64,000 bases of DNA from Moheibacter sp035515075. GTDB lineage: Bacteria > Bacteroidota > Bacteroidia > Flavobacteriales > Weeksellaceae. Position numbers and translations under genes: made by a program. The stretch lies in assembly GCA_035515075.1 (NCBI GenBank), contig DATJBZ010000017.1, positions 1 through 64,000 of the forward strand, in the 5' to 3' direction. The notes under the pieces were generated by a model. It saw only the letters and a program-made list of their open reading frames with translations. It was not told the DNA's origin and ran no database searches. Shown here in pieces: positions 32,887 through 43,287 of the stretch. Positions within the stretch are counted from its first letter, which is position 1. Each line of letters opens with the position of its first letter.

Positions 32887-32926
32887 CGTCAATCCCTTCA
32901 TTTGATAATTTAGCTAAAAATACACA

Positions 32927-34978
32927 TTATTTCACACCGTGCATCAATTTCTTCAAAGTACTGCCCATCAACAAAGCGATGATCCCAATCACAAATGGAA
33001 TGACGGTGAAAATCATAAAGAAAGTCGAAATGTCGTATTGCTCCGTGATGTAATCAATTTTTTGCCCCAAAACACCTGAAGTTTTGTTTCCAATGGCCAA
33101 AGCCAAATACCATACACCAAACATGAATGCAATCATCCGTGCTGGCACCAGTTTGCTCACATAAGACAAACCAACCGGCTGTACGCACAATTCGCCCATC
33201 GTATGGAACATATACGCCAAAACCAACCAAAGAATGCTCACAGAAGCGGTAGTTGCTCCTTGTGGAATGTCTTTCGCGCCATAAGCCAGAAAGGCAAATC
33301 CAATGCCCAATAAAAACAAACCGATCGCATATTTCCCCGCCAAAGAAGGGTTGAATTTACTTTCCCAAAATTTAGAAAACAAAGGCGCCAAAGCAATGAT
33401 GAACAAGGAGTTCAAAATCAAAAACCAAGTCGCTGGGATTTCCACTTCATTTTCCTTAACCTTAACCACTTGCGCTGGAATGCTTTCTTTGATCTCCAAA
33501 GCTTTCTCGCTGTCGATCATTTTAAACGTATTTCCTTTTTTGTCCAAATCAACGATGTGCAAAGTTTGGCCTTCTGTGAAATTCTCCAACGCACGAATAA
33601 CCGTGGTTTCTTCGACCAACAAGGCGTTTTCGTCCGGAACGTTCAATGCACTCACCGCAACTTGGGATTTCACTTCATTGCCTTCTGCATCTGTTTGAAC
33701 CAGCTCATACGTTGGATATGTAATTTCGTAAGAATATGTATTGAAATTCGCATAAATTTTCCAAATGATCAACGCCCAAATGATCACAAAGCTAAAGGCT
33801 AAAATCAAGTTGGAAGCCAAATAGTTTTTATAGGTTTTTTTGAACAATAAAAACAAAACATAGGAAATAATCCCCACAGGAACGACTGTAATGATGATGT
33901 CAATGATGTTGAAAGCCAAAGCGTAATTGCCAGACAAAATGCGGTTGGTATAATCTTTTGCGAAAATACTCATCGAACCGCCCGCCTGCTCAAACGAGGC
34001 CCAAAAGAAAATAATGAAAAATGCAATCATCATGATCGCCAACATCCGATCTCTGGTCACTTTCCCAAAGCGCATCACCCTTGAAACCAACAAATAAGCA
34101 AACAACAATAAGGAAACGATGATCGTTGCATTGGAAAAGTCTGTTGCACCAAATTTCAACAAATTGTATTCGGTAATTTTTGCCAAAGGATCATTGATCG
34201 TCCAAGTCAAACCGCCCAATGCAACCAATGCCATGATGATTTTATCTACTTTCGTGAAAGGATTGGGACGATCTTCTTCATTTTCATCCGTTTTTTTCGC
34301 CAAATTTTCTTCCGTTGTTTCAACTTCCAATGAGCGTTTGGGTGCCAATCCGACGTCCCCAAAAATTCCGTGTGCCAAAGAAAATTGCAACAAACCCAAC
34401 AACATAAAAATTCCAGCCAAACCAAAGCCCCAACTCCAGCCCACCATTTCTCCCAAATAACCACACAACATGATGCCTAAAAAAGCCCCAGCATTCACAC
34501 CCATATAAAAAATAGTGTAAGCACCGTCTTTTTTCTCAGGATGATCTTGGTACAAAACTGAAATGAATGAAGTCATGTTCGGTTTGAAAAATCCAGTCCC
34601 TATGACCAATAAAAATAAGCCCAAATACAGAAAAAACGGCGTTTCAATCGCCATGCTCGCATGCCCCAAAGTCATGATGACTGCACCGATGATGATCGCT
34701 TTTCGATAACCGAGATAACGGTCGGCCAATTGACCACCGATGATCGGTGTCAAATACAACAACGCCAAATAAGTTCCATACAAAGCCAAAGCATTTTCAC
34801 GCGGCCAATCCCATCCGCCAATGCCCACAGCACTGACCAAGAAAAGCACCAACAAAGCACGCATGCCATAAAATGAAAAGCGCTCCCACATTTCTGTGAA
34901 AAATAAAACGAATAATCCTGAAGGATGTCCCAGGACTTGGCTTTCGAAAAAGGCGGAATTATTTGACTTGTTTTGCAT
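32927..34978 (-). CDS. POT/PTR-family proton-coupled peptide transporter
   Basis: Start at ATG 34978 (683 residues). This MFS peptide transporter carries the family signature ERFSFYGMRALLVLFL at the N-terminus, GQLADRYLGYRKAI and FKPNMTS. A non-membrane insertion of about 110 residues (roughly 410-525) lies between late transmembrane helices, as is common in Bacteroidota POT proteins. It imports di- and tripeptides with protons across the inner membrane. An isolated gene with its own promoter region. Confidence 0.93.
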   Translation of the reverse strand: MQNKSNNSAFFESQVLGHPSGLFVLFFTEMWERFSFYGMRALLVLFLVSAVGIGGWDWPRENALALYGTYLALLYLTPIIGGQLADRYLGYRKAIIIGAVIMTLGHASMAIETPFFLYLGLFLLVIGTGFFKPNMTSFISVLYQDHPEKKDGAYTIFYMGVNAGAFLGIMLCGYLGEMVGWSWGFGLAGIFMLLGLLQFSLAHGIFGDVGLAPKRSLEVETTEENLAKKTDENEEDRPNPFTKVDKIIMALVALGGLTWTINDPLAKITEYNLLKFGATDFSNATIIVSLLLFAYLLVSRVMRFGKVTRDRMLAIMMIAFFIIFFWASFEQAGGSMSIFAKDYTNRILSGNYALAFNIIDIIITVVPVGIISYVLFLLFKKTYKNYLASNLILAFSFVIIWALIIWKIYANFNTYSYEITYPTYELVQTDAEGNEVKSQVAVSALNVPDENALLVEETTVIRALENFTEGQTLHIVDLDKKGNTFKMIDSEKALEIKESIPAQVVKVKENEVEIPATWFLILNSLFIIALAPLFSKFWESKFNPSLAGKYAIGLFLLGIGFAFLAYGAKDIPQGATTASVSILWLVLAYMFHTMGELCVQPVGLSYVSKLVPARMIAFMFGVWYLALAIGNKTSGVLGQKIDYITEQYDISTFFMIFTVIPFVIGIIALLMGSTLKKLMHGVK

Positions 34979-35167
34979 CAACTTTTATTTAAGGCGAGCA
35001 AATTACAGAAAAACTATTATTGTACAAAGTAGAATGCTTAGTTTTCAGAGTTAAACTTTGAAGAACTTTGTAGTCATTCCCAATGAAACGCCTTGCGTTT
35101 TTCACAAATGAATCGTCTTGAAAGATGCTTTTGGTTTATTTCTTGTAATTTTGTCAAAAATTTAAAA

Positions 35168-35737
35168 ATGAATCCAGAAGAACTATTTCATACCATCAAG
35201 AAGCGAAGAGCAGTTATGCCTTCATTTTATAGCGGTCAAAACATTTCAAAAGAAGAGTTGAACCTCATTTTGGAAAGTGCCAATTGGGCGCCCAACCATA
35301 GACGAACAGAACCTTGGCGTTTTGTCGTGATCGAAGGAGAAGCCCGTTCCAGATTTGCGGCTTTCATGTTGGATCAATACAAGTTGAACACCAAGGAAGA
35401 ATTGCACAATGAAAGAAAAATGAAAGACATTGTGGACAAATGTGAGCTTTCTGATAAAATCATCTTGATCGGCATGAAACCTTCGCATTTGGTGCCAGAA
35501 TGGGAGGATTTGGCTGCAACCGCCATGGCAGTCCAAAACATGTGGTTGATGTGCACCAGCATGGAGATTGGTGCATACTGGTCAAGTCCAGGCGCTATCT
35601 CAAAAATGCATGAATTTACAGATCTTGGAGAAGAGGTCACTTGTTATGGTATTTTCTATATGGGAAAATTGAAAACGGATTTATTTGAAGGCCAACGCAA
35701 TCCAATGGATGCCAAAGTAAAATTCATTCAAAATTAA
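35168..35737 (+). CDS. Nitroreductase-family flavoprotein
   Basis: Start at ATG 35168 (189 residues), downstream of a TAATTTTG -7 box at 35146-35153. The FMN-binding nitroreductase fold shows TIKKRRAVMPSF at the N-terminus, the NWAPNHRRTEPWRF block and GAYWSSPG. It resembles small YdjA-like NAD(P)H-dependent reductases. The natural substrate is unknown. Confidence 0.88.
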   Translation: MNPEELFHTIKKRRAVMPSFYSGQNISKEELNLILESANWAPNHRRTEPWRFVVIEGEARSRFAAFMLDQYKLNTKEELHNERKMKDIVDKCELSDKIILIGMKPSHLVPEWEDLAATAMAVQNMWLMCTSMEIGAYWSSPGAISKMHEFTDLGEEVTCYGIFYMGKLKTDLFEGQRNPMDAKVKFIQN

Positions 35738-35788
35738 AATTCACTTTATATTATAACCTGTTTTAAAACTTTTCTAAATTAAACGAAC

Positions 35789-36943
35789 ATGATCAAAAAA
35801 ATCGGTGCTTTTTTACTTGTTTTTGGGTTTGCAATCAGTCATGCACAAGAAGTTGATGCCAGTGGCAATTTAAAGGTCAACAGCCAACAATATGTCAAAA
35901 CCAAATCGACCAACAACCGTTTGCAAGGTTGGTACATCAGCGGAAACAACTCATTGCAGTTCAACCAAGCCGCTTTTTCCAATTGGATGGCCGGTGGTGA
36001 GAATTCTTATGCTTTGAACGCCAACATCGATTATGAAATCAATTTGACCAAAGGCAAAAACATTTGGGACAACCGAATCATTTTGGCGTATGGCTTGTTG
36101 AAAAACAAAAACGATGATTATAGAAAGTCCAATGACATCATTGACTTTACTTCTTCTTATGGTTATGAGTTTTTTAATGGCTTCTATTTTGCAGCATCAA
36201 CCAACTTCAAAACACAGTTTTCTGAAGGCTATGACTACGACAACAAAGATGAAGTTACAGGAAAATACAAGAAATTATCCAACCTGATGGCGCCTGCTTA
36301 TTGGTCATTTGGTATCGGGGTGGACTACAAACCCTCTGATAATTTGCAATTGAATTTTCACCCGTTTACTTCCCGATTTACGTTTGTCTTGGACAAAGAT
36401 TTACAAACCAAAGGAAATTATGGTTTAAAGGATGACGGTGAAAGCCATTACTATGAATTTGGTGCTTTTATCGGTGCACGCTACAAAATTGAATTGATGG
36501 AAGGCATTTTCTATGACAACCGCATTGGCATCTATTCCAACTACTTGAACAACCCTTTGAATTTTGACATTGCCTACCAAGGAATTTTGGACATGAAAGT
36601 CAACAAGTTGATTTCAGCCCAAGCGACCGTCAATTTGTATTACAATGAAAACCAAATCAAGAGAACCCAGTTGAAAGAAACTTTGGGCGTTGGTTTGTCG
36701 TACAAATTCAACAATACCGCAAAGCTGAAAATGAAAGAGGAGAATTTGCTGCCATTTCCAACGGTGGAAGAAGCGGAGCAAGCTTTGCAAAAAGCAAAAG
36801 ACAACGTAGAAGAAGCCAATAAAAAAGTGGAAGAAGCGAAAAAAATTGTGGAAGAAGCAAAAACCAAAGTTGCCGTAGAGGAAGCGGTAGATACCATCGA
36901 AGAAGTAATTGAATTGTTGGAATCGAGCGAAACTGCTGAATAA
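35789..36943 (+). CDS. DUF3078 outer-membrane beta-barrel protein with C-terminal coiled coil
   Basis: This 384-residue protein has signal peptide MIKKIGAFLLVFGFAISHAQ. The DUF3078 region (WYISGNNSLQFNQAAFSNW, then GGENSY) is followed by alternating aromatic beta-strands typical of a barrel. The last about 65 residues (from FPTVEEAEQALQKA) are an Ala/Glu/Lys coiled coil absent from a minimal DUF3078 protein, possibly a periplasmic tether or oligomerisation tail. DUF3078 is confined to Bacteroidota and its function is unknown. Confidence 0.88.
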   Translation: MIKKIGAFLLVFGFAISHAQEVDASGNLKVNSQQYVKTKSTNNRLQGWYISGNNSLQFNQAAFSNWMAGGENSYALNANIDYEINLTKGKNIWDNRIILAYGLLKNKNDDYRKSNDIIDFTSSYGYEFFNGFYFAASTNFKTQFSEGYDYDNKDEVTGKYKKLSNLMAPAYWSFGIGVDYKPSDNLQLNFHPFTSRFTFVLDKDLQTKGNYGLKDDGESHYYEFGAFIGARYKIELMEGIFYDNRIGIYSNYLNNPLNFDIAYQGILDMKVNKLISAQATVNLYYNENQIKRTQLKETLGVGLSYKFNNTAKLKMKEENLLPFPTVEEAEQALQKAKDNVEEANKKVEEAKKIVEEAKTKVAVEEAVDTIEEVIELLESSETAE

Positions 36944-36964
36944 ACACTACCACTCACAACACTA

Positions 36965-36991
36965 AAAAATCCCGTTTCTGACGGGATTTTT
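36965..36991. terminator. Bidirectional hairpin terminator
   Basis: AAAAATCCCGT (36965-36975) and ACGGGATTTTT (36981-36991) form an 11-bp perfect stem with a 5-nt loop. It separates the DUF3078 gene from the convergent wzc-like gene. Confidence 0.85.
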
Positions 36992-37020
36992 GTTTTTTAA
37001 TTCTATTCTATAGCCGCTGC

Positions 37021-39375
37021 TTAATTTTTGAACTTGTCCAAAAGCCGAGTAACCCATGTTTTCTTTTGGTTGCCATAACCATAAGTATAGCCGTATCCAT
37101 AACCGTAGGATGAATTTCTACCCACATCATTCAAAACCAAGGTCATATTGGGCAATCGTTTTTGTTCATACATTTCTTTGGAGAAATCCAACATCCTTTT
37201 GTCTAAAAAGTTGGCCCGAACCACATACAAAAACAAATCCGCTTCTCCTGCAATCAACTGCGTATCGGTCACCAAACTCATCGGCGCAGTATCCACCAAG
37301 ATATAGTCATAACGTTCATTGGCCACTTCCATCAACTGCTGAAAACGTCCATTCATCAACAATTCTGATGGATTGGGCGCCATAACTCCCGAATGGATGA
37401 CGTCCACTTCCCAATCGTCTTTTTTGAGCAACACATCCTCCAATTGCAAATGCCTTTCCGCCATGAACTCCGTCAAACCTTTATGACTCGACAAATGGCC
37501 CATGTTCAACACATTCAACAAAGAAGGATTTCGGATGTCCGCACCGACAATCAATACCTTATTCTTTTGGGAAGCCGCCAATATCAACGCCAAATTGGCT
37601 GTAATGAAAGTTTTCCCCTCTCCACTCAAAGTAGAGGTCACAAATATTTTCTTTGCATTTTCCTGCTTGCTGTGGGTGTAAAAACCAATGTTTGTCCTCA
37701 AAATCCGCAAGGATTCTGCCAAAACACCGTGGTCATTATGGTGGATCATTTTTTGGGATTTGGCATAAGGCACTTCACCAATGACTGAAATCCCTGTGAA
37801 AGCCAAATCTCTTCTACTTTGCACTTTGTTGTTCAGCAAAAACATCAAATACAGCAAACCAAAAGGCAGTGCCAAACCGATGGCTGTAGCGGCCGAATAG
37901 ATCATTTTTCTATTGGGCGAAATCGAGGCGTTGTTGCTGTAAGCAAAGTCCACCACTTTGATCGCTGAAGGCGTTGCCGAATTCGTAATTTCGTTTTCTT
38001 CTCTTTTTTGCAACAAGAACAAATACAAAGCTTCTACAATTTGTTGTTGTCTGGCAATGTTTTTAAATTCTTTTTCTTGGGTTGGAAACGCATGGATTTT
38101 GGTCGAAATCCTACCTCCTTCTTGGTCAATTCGGTTCAGCGTAATTTGAATGCTACTTTTGTAATTCTTCAAACTCTGAGACAGATTCGCATAAACATCT
38201 TGAATTTGACTGTCGAGGTTTTGGACAATTTGACTCGATGCAGTGGAGTGTTTCAACAAATCATTCTTGGCTAAAATCAATTCATTGTATTGTTGTGCAT
38301 AATTGTTCACCGAACCATCATTCAATCCAATGTTGGTCGGGACCAATGCTTTTTGGTTGTTTTTCAAATAATTATCCATCGATTCTACCAAACTCAATTG
38401 GGTAGATTGATTCAAATACTGATCATGGTTCGCATTGGACTGTCCGATGCTCGTTCCTCCTTCAGCTTCCAAATCAATGACTTGGTTCCGCTTTTTGAAC
38501 ATTTCCACATCTTGGTCTTTCGCACTCAAGTCTTCTGAAACCTTTCGCAAACGCTCTTCAATGAATGCCGTGGTTTTTTCTCCTACGAGTTGTTTGTCTA
38601 GAATCGCATCCTTGTTGTATTGGTCAATCAATTCATCAATTACCATTTTGGCACGTTGGGAAAGGTTATCCACCATCGAAATGCTGATCACCGATCCATC
38701 ATTGACCGGCGTGATATTAATTTTGTTTCGGTACCAACTAATGATACTTTCTTCAGGCGCCACCGTCACTTGAATTTCGTTCCCTGCTTTTATATTTTCT
38801 GGATGCGCGGGTAAAATCACTAATTCGTTGTTGCCTATCTTTACTTTTTTCCCAAAGGAGGTTGAGATTGCATTTTCATTGTAAATGATTTTCAAATCCA
38901 TTGGAGAAAGAATTTGAACGCTAAAATTAACAAAGTGGATTTCCTCCGAAAAAACCCTAATTTGAACGGGCGAAGCTGTCGGCATCAACTCCTGGGTTTT
39001 CACTCTTCCTTCAGAAAAGTAGCGCACGTTGAGCTGTAAATTGTTGACCACTTTTCCTACTAATCTGCGGGAACGCATGACTTCGATCTGGTCCGTGATA
39101 TTGGACTTCCCATCCAAGCCACCCAAACTTTTTCCAGCCAAAGCACTCAACTCTGAATTTGTACGCATGGCGTCTTCTTTGATCAATACTTTCGCTTCCG
39201 CAGTATAGTAATTTTGCGCATAACGCAAATAGAAATAAGCCGATCCCCAAGCCAACAACAAACCAATGGCAAACCAATACCAATTCTTAAGAAAACGCTC
39301 CCACAAATCACGAAAACTATGGGCGCTGTTTTCGTTGGCATGCGTCGTCAAATCATTCAATTCCTTGTAATTCAT
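37021..39375 (-). CDS. Polysaccharide co-polymerase and BY-tyrosine kinase (Wzc-like)
   Basis: This 784-residue protein has a Wzz-type N-terminal domain between two membrane helices (about 30-50 and 500-520) with a long coiled-coil periplasmic part. The cytoplasmic kinase follows: Walker A SGEGKT, Walker A' VGADIRNPS and Walker B ILVDTAP. The C-terminus carries a Tyr cluster (SYGYGYGYTYGYG), the autophosphorylation tail. It controls chain length and export of surface polysaccharide with the Wza-like protein encoded 9 nt upstream. Confidence 0.93.
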   Translation of the reverse strand: MNYKELNDLTTHANENSAHSFRDLWERFLKNWYWFAIGLLLAWGSAYFYLRYAQNYYTAEAKVLIKEDAMRTNSELSALAGKSLGGLDGKSNITDQIEVMRSRRLVGKVVNNLQLNVRYFSEGRVKTQELMPTASPVQIRVFSEEIHFVNFSVQILSPMDLKIIYNENAISTSFGKKVKIGNNELVILPAHPENIKAGNEIQVTVAPEESIISWYRNKINITPVNDGSVISISMVDNLSQRAKMVIDELIDQYNKDAILDKQLVGEKTTAFIEERLRKVSEDLSAKDQDVEMFKKRNQVIDLEAEGGTSIGQSNANHDQYLNQSTQLSLVESMDNYLKNNQKALVPTNIGLNDGSVNNYAQQYNELILAKNDLLKHSTASSQIVQNLDSQIQDVYANLSQSLKNYKSSIQITLNRIDQEGGRISTKIHAFPTQEKEFKNIARQQQIVEALYLFLLQKREENEITNSATPSAIKVVDFAYSNNASISPNRKMIYSAATAIGLALPFGLLYLMFLLNNKVQSRRDLAFTGISVIGEVPYAKSQKMIHHNDHGVLAESLRILRTNIGFYTHSKQENAKKIFVTSTLSGEGKTFITANLALILAASQKNKVLIVGADIRNPSLLNVLNMGHLSSHKGLTEFMAERHLQLEDVLLKKDDWEVDVIHSGVMAPNPSELLMNGRFQQLMEVANERYDYILVDTAPMSLVTDTQLIAGEADLFLYVVRANFLDKRMLDFSKEMYEQKRLPNMTLVLNDVGRNSSYGYGYGYTYGYGNQKKTWVTRLLDKFKN

Positions 39376-39384
39376 TTCGGTTGT

Positions 39385-40152
39385 TTAACGGGTAATTAAT
39401 GCAATGATCGTGATCAAAAAACTGGCGATCGAAATCGCAAAACTCGTATTTCGAAAGACATTGCTCGAAGTATTGATCTTATTGCTGTTCGGCTCAACAT
39501 AGACCACATCGTTTTGTGCCAAATAATAAACGGGCGAATGGAACAATTCATCTGAAGTCAAATCCACTCGATGAAACTTTCGTTCCCCACCTTCTTCGCG
39601 TATCACCATCACATTTTGTCGCACCCCATTGATGGTCAAATCTCCTGCCATCCCAATGGCTTCCAAAAGACTGATTTTCTCGTAATTGACAGGATAAGTT
39701 CCTGGATTACTTACTTCTCCCAAAACAGTGATCCGAAAATTTTCAAAATTGATGTTGACGCCTGGATCGATTACTTCACTGCTTAGCAATCCTTTCATGT
39801 ATTGAATCGCTTCATTTCGAGTCAATCCAGCCAATTTCACCTTGCCCAAAAACGGAAATTCTATGTTGCCTTCTGCATCCACTAAATACATAGGACGGCC
39901 CACAAGACCTGTCGTCTGAATGTTACTTTCTTGGTTAAAAATTTTGGTTGCGCTACCATCTCTCCCAAATACAGTAATTGACAGCAAATCATCTGCTTGT
40001 ATGACTGCAGCATACGTTCCTACTGTTTTTTCGATCGATGATTGATCTCCTTGAAAATAAACCATTTTTTCCCTTGAAACACAGGACACCATGAAAGTAC
40101 CCAGTAGGATAAAAAAGGTTTTCAGAAAATATGCTTTTGTATGGATTTTCAT
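39385..40152 (-). CDS. Polysaccharide export outer-membrane lipoprotein (Wza-like)
   Basis: This 255-residue protein has lipoprotein signal LLGTFMVSC, a Poly_export domain (YAAVIQADDLLSITVFGRD) and a SLBB domain (ITVLGEVSNPGTYPV). It ends with a hydrophobic helix at the C-terminus. It forms the outer-membrane channel for capsule or exopolysaccharide and works with the Wzc-like protein encoded next. Confidence 0.92.
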   Translation of the reverse strand: MKIHTKAYFLKTFFILLGTFMVSCVSREKMVYFQGDQSSIEKTVGTYAAVIQADDLLSITVFGRDGSATKIFNQESNIQTTGLVGRPMYLVDAEGNIEFPFLGKVKLAGLTRNEAIQYMKGLLSSEVIDPGVNINFENFRITVLGEVSNPGTYPVNYEKISLLEAIGMAGDLTINGVRQNVMVIREEGGERKFHRVDLTSDELFHSPVYYLAQNDVVYVEPNSNKINTSSNVFRNTSFAISIASFLITIIALITR

Positions 40153-40191
40153 TGCTTATTTAAGTTGTGCGTACAAATATAAAATATTTTG

Positions 40192-42126
40192 TCAGTCTGT
40201 CTCGCTTCTCTGATCTATTGAACAAAATATCGAATTTTCAGAAATGTATTCGGGTACCAACTTTTTCAATTGCACCACCAACTGTCTCGGTGCTTCCAAA
40301 GCAGCTGCGTCATCAGAAACCAACATTTCTACCCATTCGTTGAATCGCTCATCCGGATCCGCAACTTTGGCTATCATAATCTTAGGGTGATGCGTTGGAA
40401 TCACTTTTTCACCATCAGCCAATAACTCTTCATAAATTTTTTCTCCAGGCCGCAAACCGATGAATTTTATATCAATGTCATTGGGATAATGCAAACCACT
40501 CAAACGAATGGCTTTTTTCGCCAAATCGACAATTTTCACCGCTTTCCCCATGTCAAAAACAAAGACCTCTCCCCCTTTGCCCATGGCTGCAGCCTCCAAA
40601 ACCAATTGACAAGCTTCAGGGATTGTCATGAAAAATCGGGTAATTTCAGGATGAGTAACTGTCAAAGGACCGCCTTCTTCAATCTGTCTTTTGAAAATAG
40701 GTACAACTGACCCATTCGATCCCAAAACATTCCCAAATCGCGTGACCACAAAACTGGTTTTTGATTGTTTGTTGAGATGGGTGACATACAACTCAGCGAC
40801 TCTTTTGGTTGCCCCCATGACATTCGTGGGATTGACTGCTTTGTCCGTCGAAATCAACACAAATTTCTCTGCTTGAAATTCAGCTGCCAAATCAGCCATT
40901 AATTTGGTTCCTTTGACATTGGTCATCACCGATTCGTAAGGATTGATTTCCATCAAAGGTACATGTTTGTAAGCTGCTGAATGAAAAATGATGTCTGGCC
41001 GATGCACTTCCATCAACTCGCGCATTCTTTTTTCATTCTTGACATTCCCAATCACATATTCGCACAATTGCTCAGGAGACTTGGCCAACGTTTGTTGCAA
41101 ATCATACAATGCTGATTCTGCTTGATCCAGTAAAATCAACTTTTTGAATGAATAATTGACCAACTGTCGGGCAATTTCACTCCCGATGGATCCAGCAGCA
41201 CCAGTCACCAAAATGACTTTGTCTTGGATTTCTAATGCCACCTCCTCATTGTTCAATACAATGGGCTTTCTTCCCAAAAGATCCTCAATTTTCAAGGGTT
41301 TGATTTGTTGGGGTTTCAAACCTCCTTCTAACCAATCACTGATCGGCGGAACGATCTTTAAACTGATTTTGTCTACAGAATATTTTTCAACAATCTCATT
41401 CAAACGTGTAGCGCTGATTCGCTGCGCAGAAATAATGATTTCAGAAATTTCATGTTTGTGGATAAAATCCTCATCAATTCGTTCAGGAGAATAAATCCGC
41501 AAACCATCAATTCTTTTACCGACTTTCTTAGGATTGTCATCAATAAAACCTACAATTGAGACTTTGTTTCTTTCGTCTTTTCTTAACGCATCATAAGTGA
41601 TTACGCCGGCATCTCCCGCTCCATATATCATCACTTTTCTCTGTAAATTTCCACCAACAATGTACTTTGAATAAATGTTTTTATAAAAAATTCGGAGAAA
41701 AATCATCGCGATGGTGTTCAATAAAAAATGAACCAATAAAATCGCTTTGCCAAAATAAAATACTGCATCCACTTCAAAGTCCAAAAAAAGCCAAAAGATC
41801 AGACTGATCAAAAGCAAATAAGTCAAATTGGCCAAAAGTACTTTTGACATGTCATGAAAGCCTGTATGCCTAATGATTCCTTTGTAAGAACCTGTCAGCA
41901 CAAAAGCCACCAAAAGACACAGAAAAACAATCGGCAGTTGATAAATGCAAACTTGAAAAAAACGCACTTTGGGGCCAATTTCTAAAAACTTGAAAATGAT
42001 ACAAACCAATAAAAAAGTATTGCTACTAATGTATAGATCGATCAGCAACACCAACCAACGAGGCACTTCGTTCCGAAGTTTTTTTCGCAAATTTAAGTCG
42101 AGGGACTTGAAATCATATTTTTTCAC
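40192..42126 (-). CDS. Membrane nucleotide-sugar 4,6-dehydratase (CapD/PglF/WbpM-like)
   Basis: This 644-residue protein starts with GTG at 42126, overlapping the aminotransferase gene by 14 nt. The N-terminus has four membrane helices (about 25-155), followed by a Rossmann domain (MIYGAGDAGV) and a catalytic SDR domain with VTGAAGSIGSEI and STDKAVNPTNVMGATKR. It converts UDP-GlcNAc to the 4-keto-6-deoxy sugar, the substrate of the aminotransferase encoded upstream. The pair supplies an amino sugar for surface glycans. Confidence 0.93.
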   Translation of the reverse strand: MKKYDFKSLDLNLRKKLRNEVPRWLVLLIDLYISSNTFLLVCIIFKFLEIGPKVRFFQVCIYQLPIVFLCLLVAFVLTGSYKGIIRHTGFHDMSKVLLANLTYLLLISLIFWLFLDFEVDAVFYFGKAILLVHFLLNTIAMIFLRIFYKNIYSKYIVGGNLQRKVMIYGAGDAGVITYDALRKDERNKVSIVGFIDDNPKKVGKRIDGLRIYSPERIDEDFIHKHEISEIIISAQRISATRLNEIVEKYSVDKISLKIVPPISDWLEGGLKPQQIKPLKIEDLLGRKPIVLNNEEVALEIQDKVILVTGAAGSIGSEIARQLVNYSFKKLILLDQAESALYDLQQTLAKSPEQLCEYVIGNVKNEKRMRELMEVHRPDIIFHSAAYKHVPLMEINPYESVMTNVKGTKLMADLAAEFQAEKFVLISTDKAVNPTNVMGATKRVAELYVTHLNKQSKTSFVVTRFGNVLGSNGSVVPIFKRQIEEGGPLTVTHPEITRFFMTIPEACQLVLEAAAMGKGGEVFVFDMGKAVKIVDLAKKAIRLSGLHYPNDIDIKFIGLRPGEKIYEELLADGEKVIPTHHPKIMIAKVADPDERFNEWVEMLVSDDAAALEAPRQLVVQLKKLVPEYISENSIFCSIDQRSETD

Positions 42127-43222
42127 AGATTCTATTCAATTCTGATTTTGTTAAATTTGAGCCACTTGGTAGGCACAATCCTCTTTCAAACAATTGCTCA
42201 CTCACGCCGTTGGTATATTTCGGGCAATGCGCAAAAATAGGTTGCAAATGCATGGGTTTCCACAACGGACGACTTTCAATGGAATCTTCACTTAAGGTCA
42301 AACGAATTTTCTCTCTCTTTTCGTATGAATCTGTTAACATACAAGTCAACCAACGATTCGAAAACAAGCCCTCTGCTTCTTCCAAAAATTCAAGATCTTC
42401 CCGTTCTGAAAGCCTTTCAAGATAGAACTGATAGTTTGCCCTTCTTTGTGCAACTCTTTCGTCCAAAACCTCCATTTGCCCCCTCCCAATGCCTGCTACA
42501 ACATTGGACATTCTGTAATTGTAGCCAATTTCATGGTGCTGATAATGCACTTCATTTTCTCTGGCTTGGGTCGCCAAAAAAATGGCTTTCTCTTTGGTTT
42601 CTTTCCGGTGGGCAACCAAAGCCCCTCCACCAGAAGTCGTGATGATTTTATTGCCATTGAAAGACAAAATCGACAAATCACCCAAGGTCCCACATGCTCG
42701 GCCTTTGTACCGGCTTCCCAAAGCTTCCGCTGCGTCTTCCAAAATTGGGATTTCATAATGGTCCGCAATGGCACGAATTTCATCCTGCAAATAAGGCATA
42801 CCATACAAATGAACCGCAACGATGGCTTTTGGTTTTTTTCCTTTGGCCAAACGGTCTTTAATGGCATTTTCTAACTGCTCTGGACAAATGTTCCATGTTT
42901 TCAATTCGCTATCCACAAAAATGGGTGTAGCGCCCAAATAAACAATCGGATTGGCTGAAGCCGAAAATGTCATGCTTTGACAAATCACTTCATCGCCCGC
43001 TTTCACATCCAGCAAGATCAACCCCAAATGCAAGGCAGCCGTCCCAGAACTCAACGCTGCCACATGGGTATTCTCTTTTAAATAATGTTCTAAATCCTGT
43101 TCAAATCCTGAAACGTTGGGCCCTAAAGGCGCAATCCAATTCGTCTCAAACGCTTCTCTTACAAAGCGCTCTTCGGCTCCTCCCATATGAGGGGAAGAAA
43201 GCCAAATCTTATCTACGTTCAT
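42113..43222 (-). CDS. DegT/DnrJ/EryC1 sugar aminotransferase (PglE-like)
   Basis: This 369-residue PLP enzyme has SSGTAALHLGL (phosphate site), EDAAEALGS and the Schiff-base Lys at 192 in SFNGNKIITTSGGG. It aminates the 4-keto sugar made by the dehydratase encoded next, as in bacillosamine-type pathways. I see no dedicated acetyltransferase in the window, so the final sugar is uncertain. Its stop overlaps the dehydratase start by 14 nt. Confidence 0.93.
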   Translation of the reverse strand: MNVDKIWLSSPHMGGAEERFVREAFETNWIAPLGPNVSGFEQDLEHYLKENTHVAALSSGTAALHLGLILLDVKAGDEVICQSMTFSASANPIVYLGATPIFVDSELKTWNICPEQLENAIKDRLAKGKKPKAIVAVHLYGMPYLQDEIRAIADHYEIPILEDAAEALGSRYKGRACGTLGDLSILSFNGNKIITTSGGGALVAHRKETKEKAIFLATQARENEVHYQHHEIGYNYRMSNVVAGIGRGQMEVLDERVAQRRANYQFYLERLSEREDLEFLEEAEGLFSNRWLTCMLTDSYEKREKIRLTLSEDSIESRPLWKPMHLQPIFAHCPKYTNGVSEQLFERGLCLPSGSNLTKSELNRICEKI

Positions 43223-43287
43223 TCATAAAGCTTTAACAGAAGAACGCAAAGATACAATCTATGATTCATTTTTTGGCCTAAAGTGAA

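Noticed and set aside
37021..43222. Complete capsule gene cluster
   Set aside because: Only export (Wza, Wzc) and one dehydratase/aminotransferase pair are present; no glycosyltransferases, flippase or polymerase are in the block.
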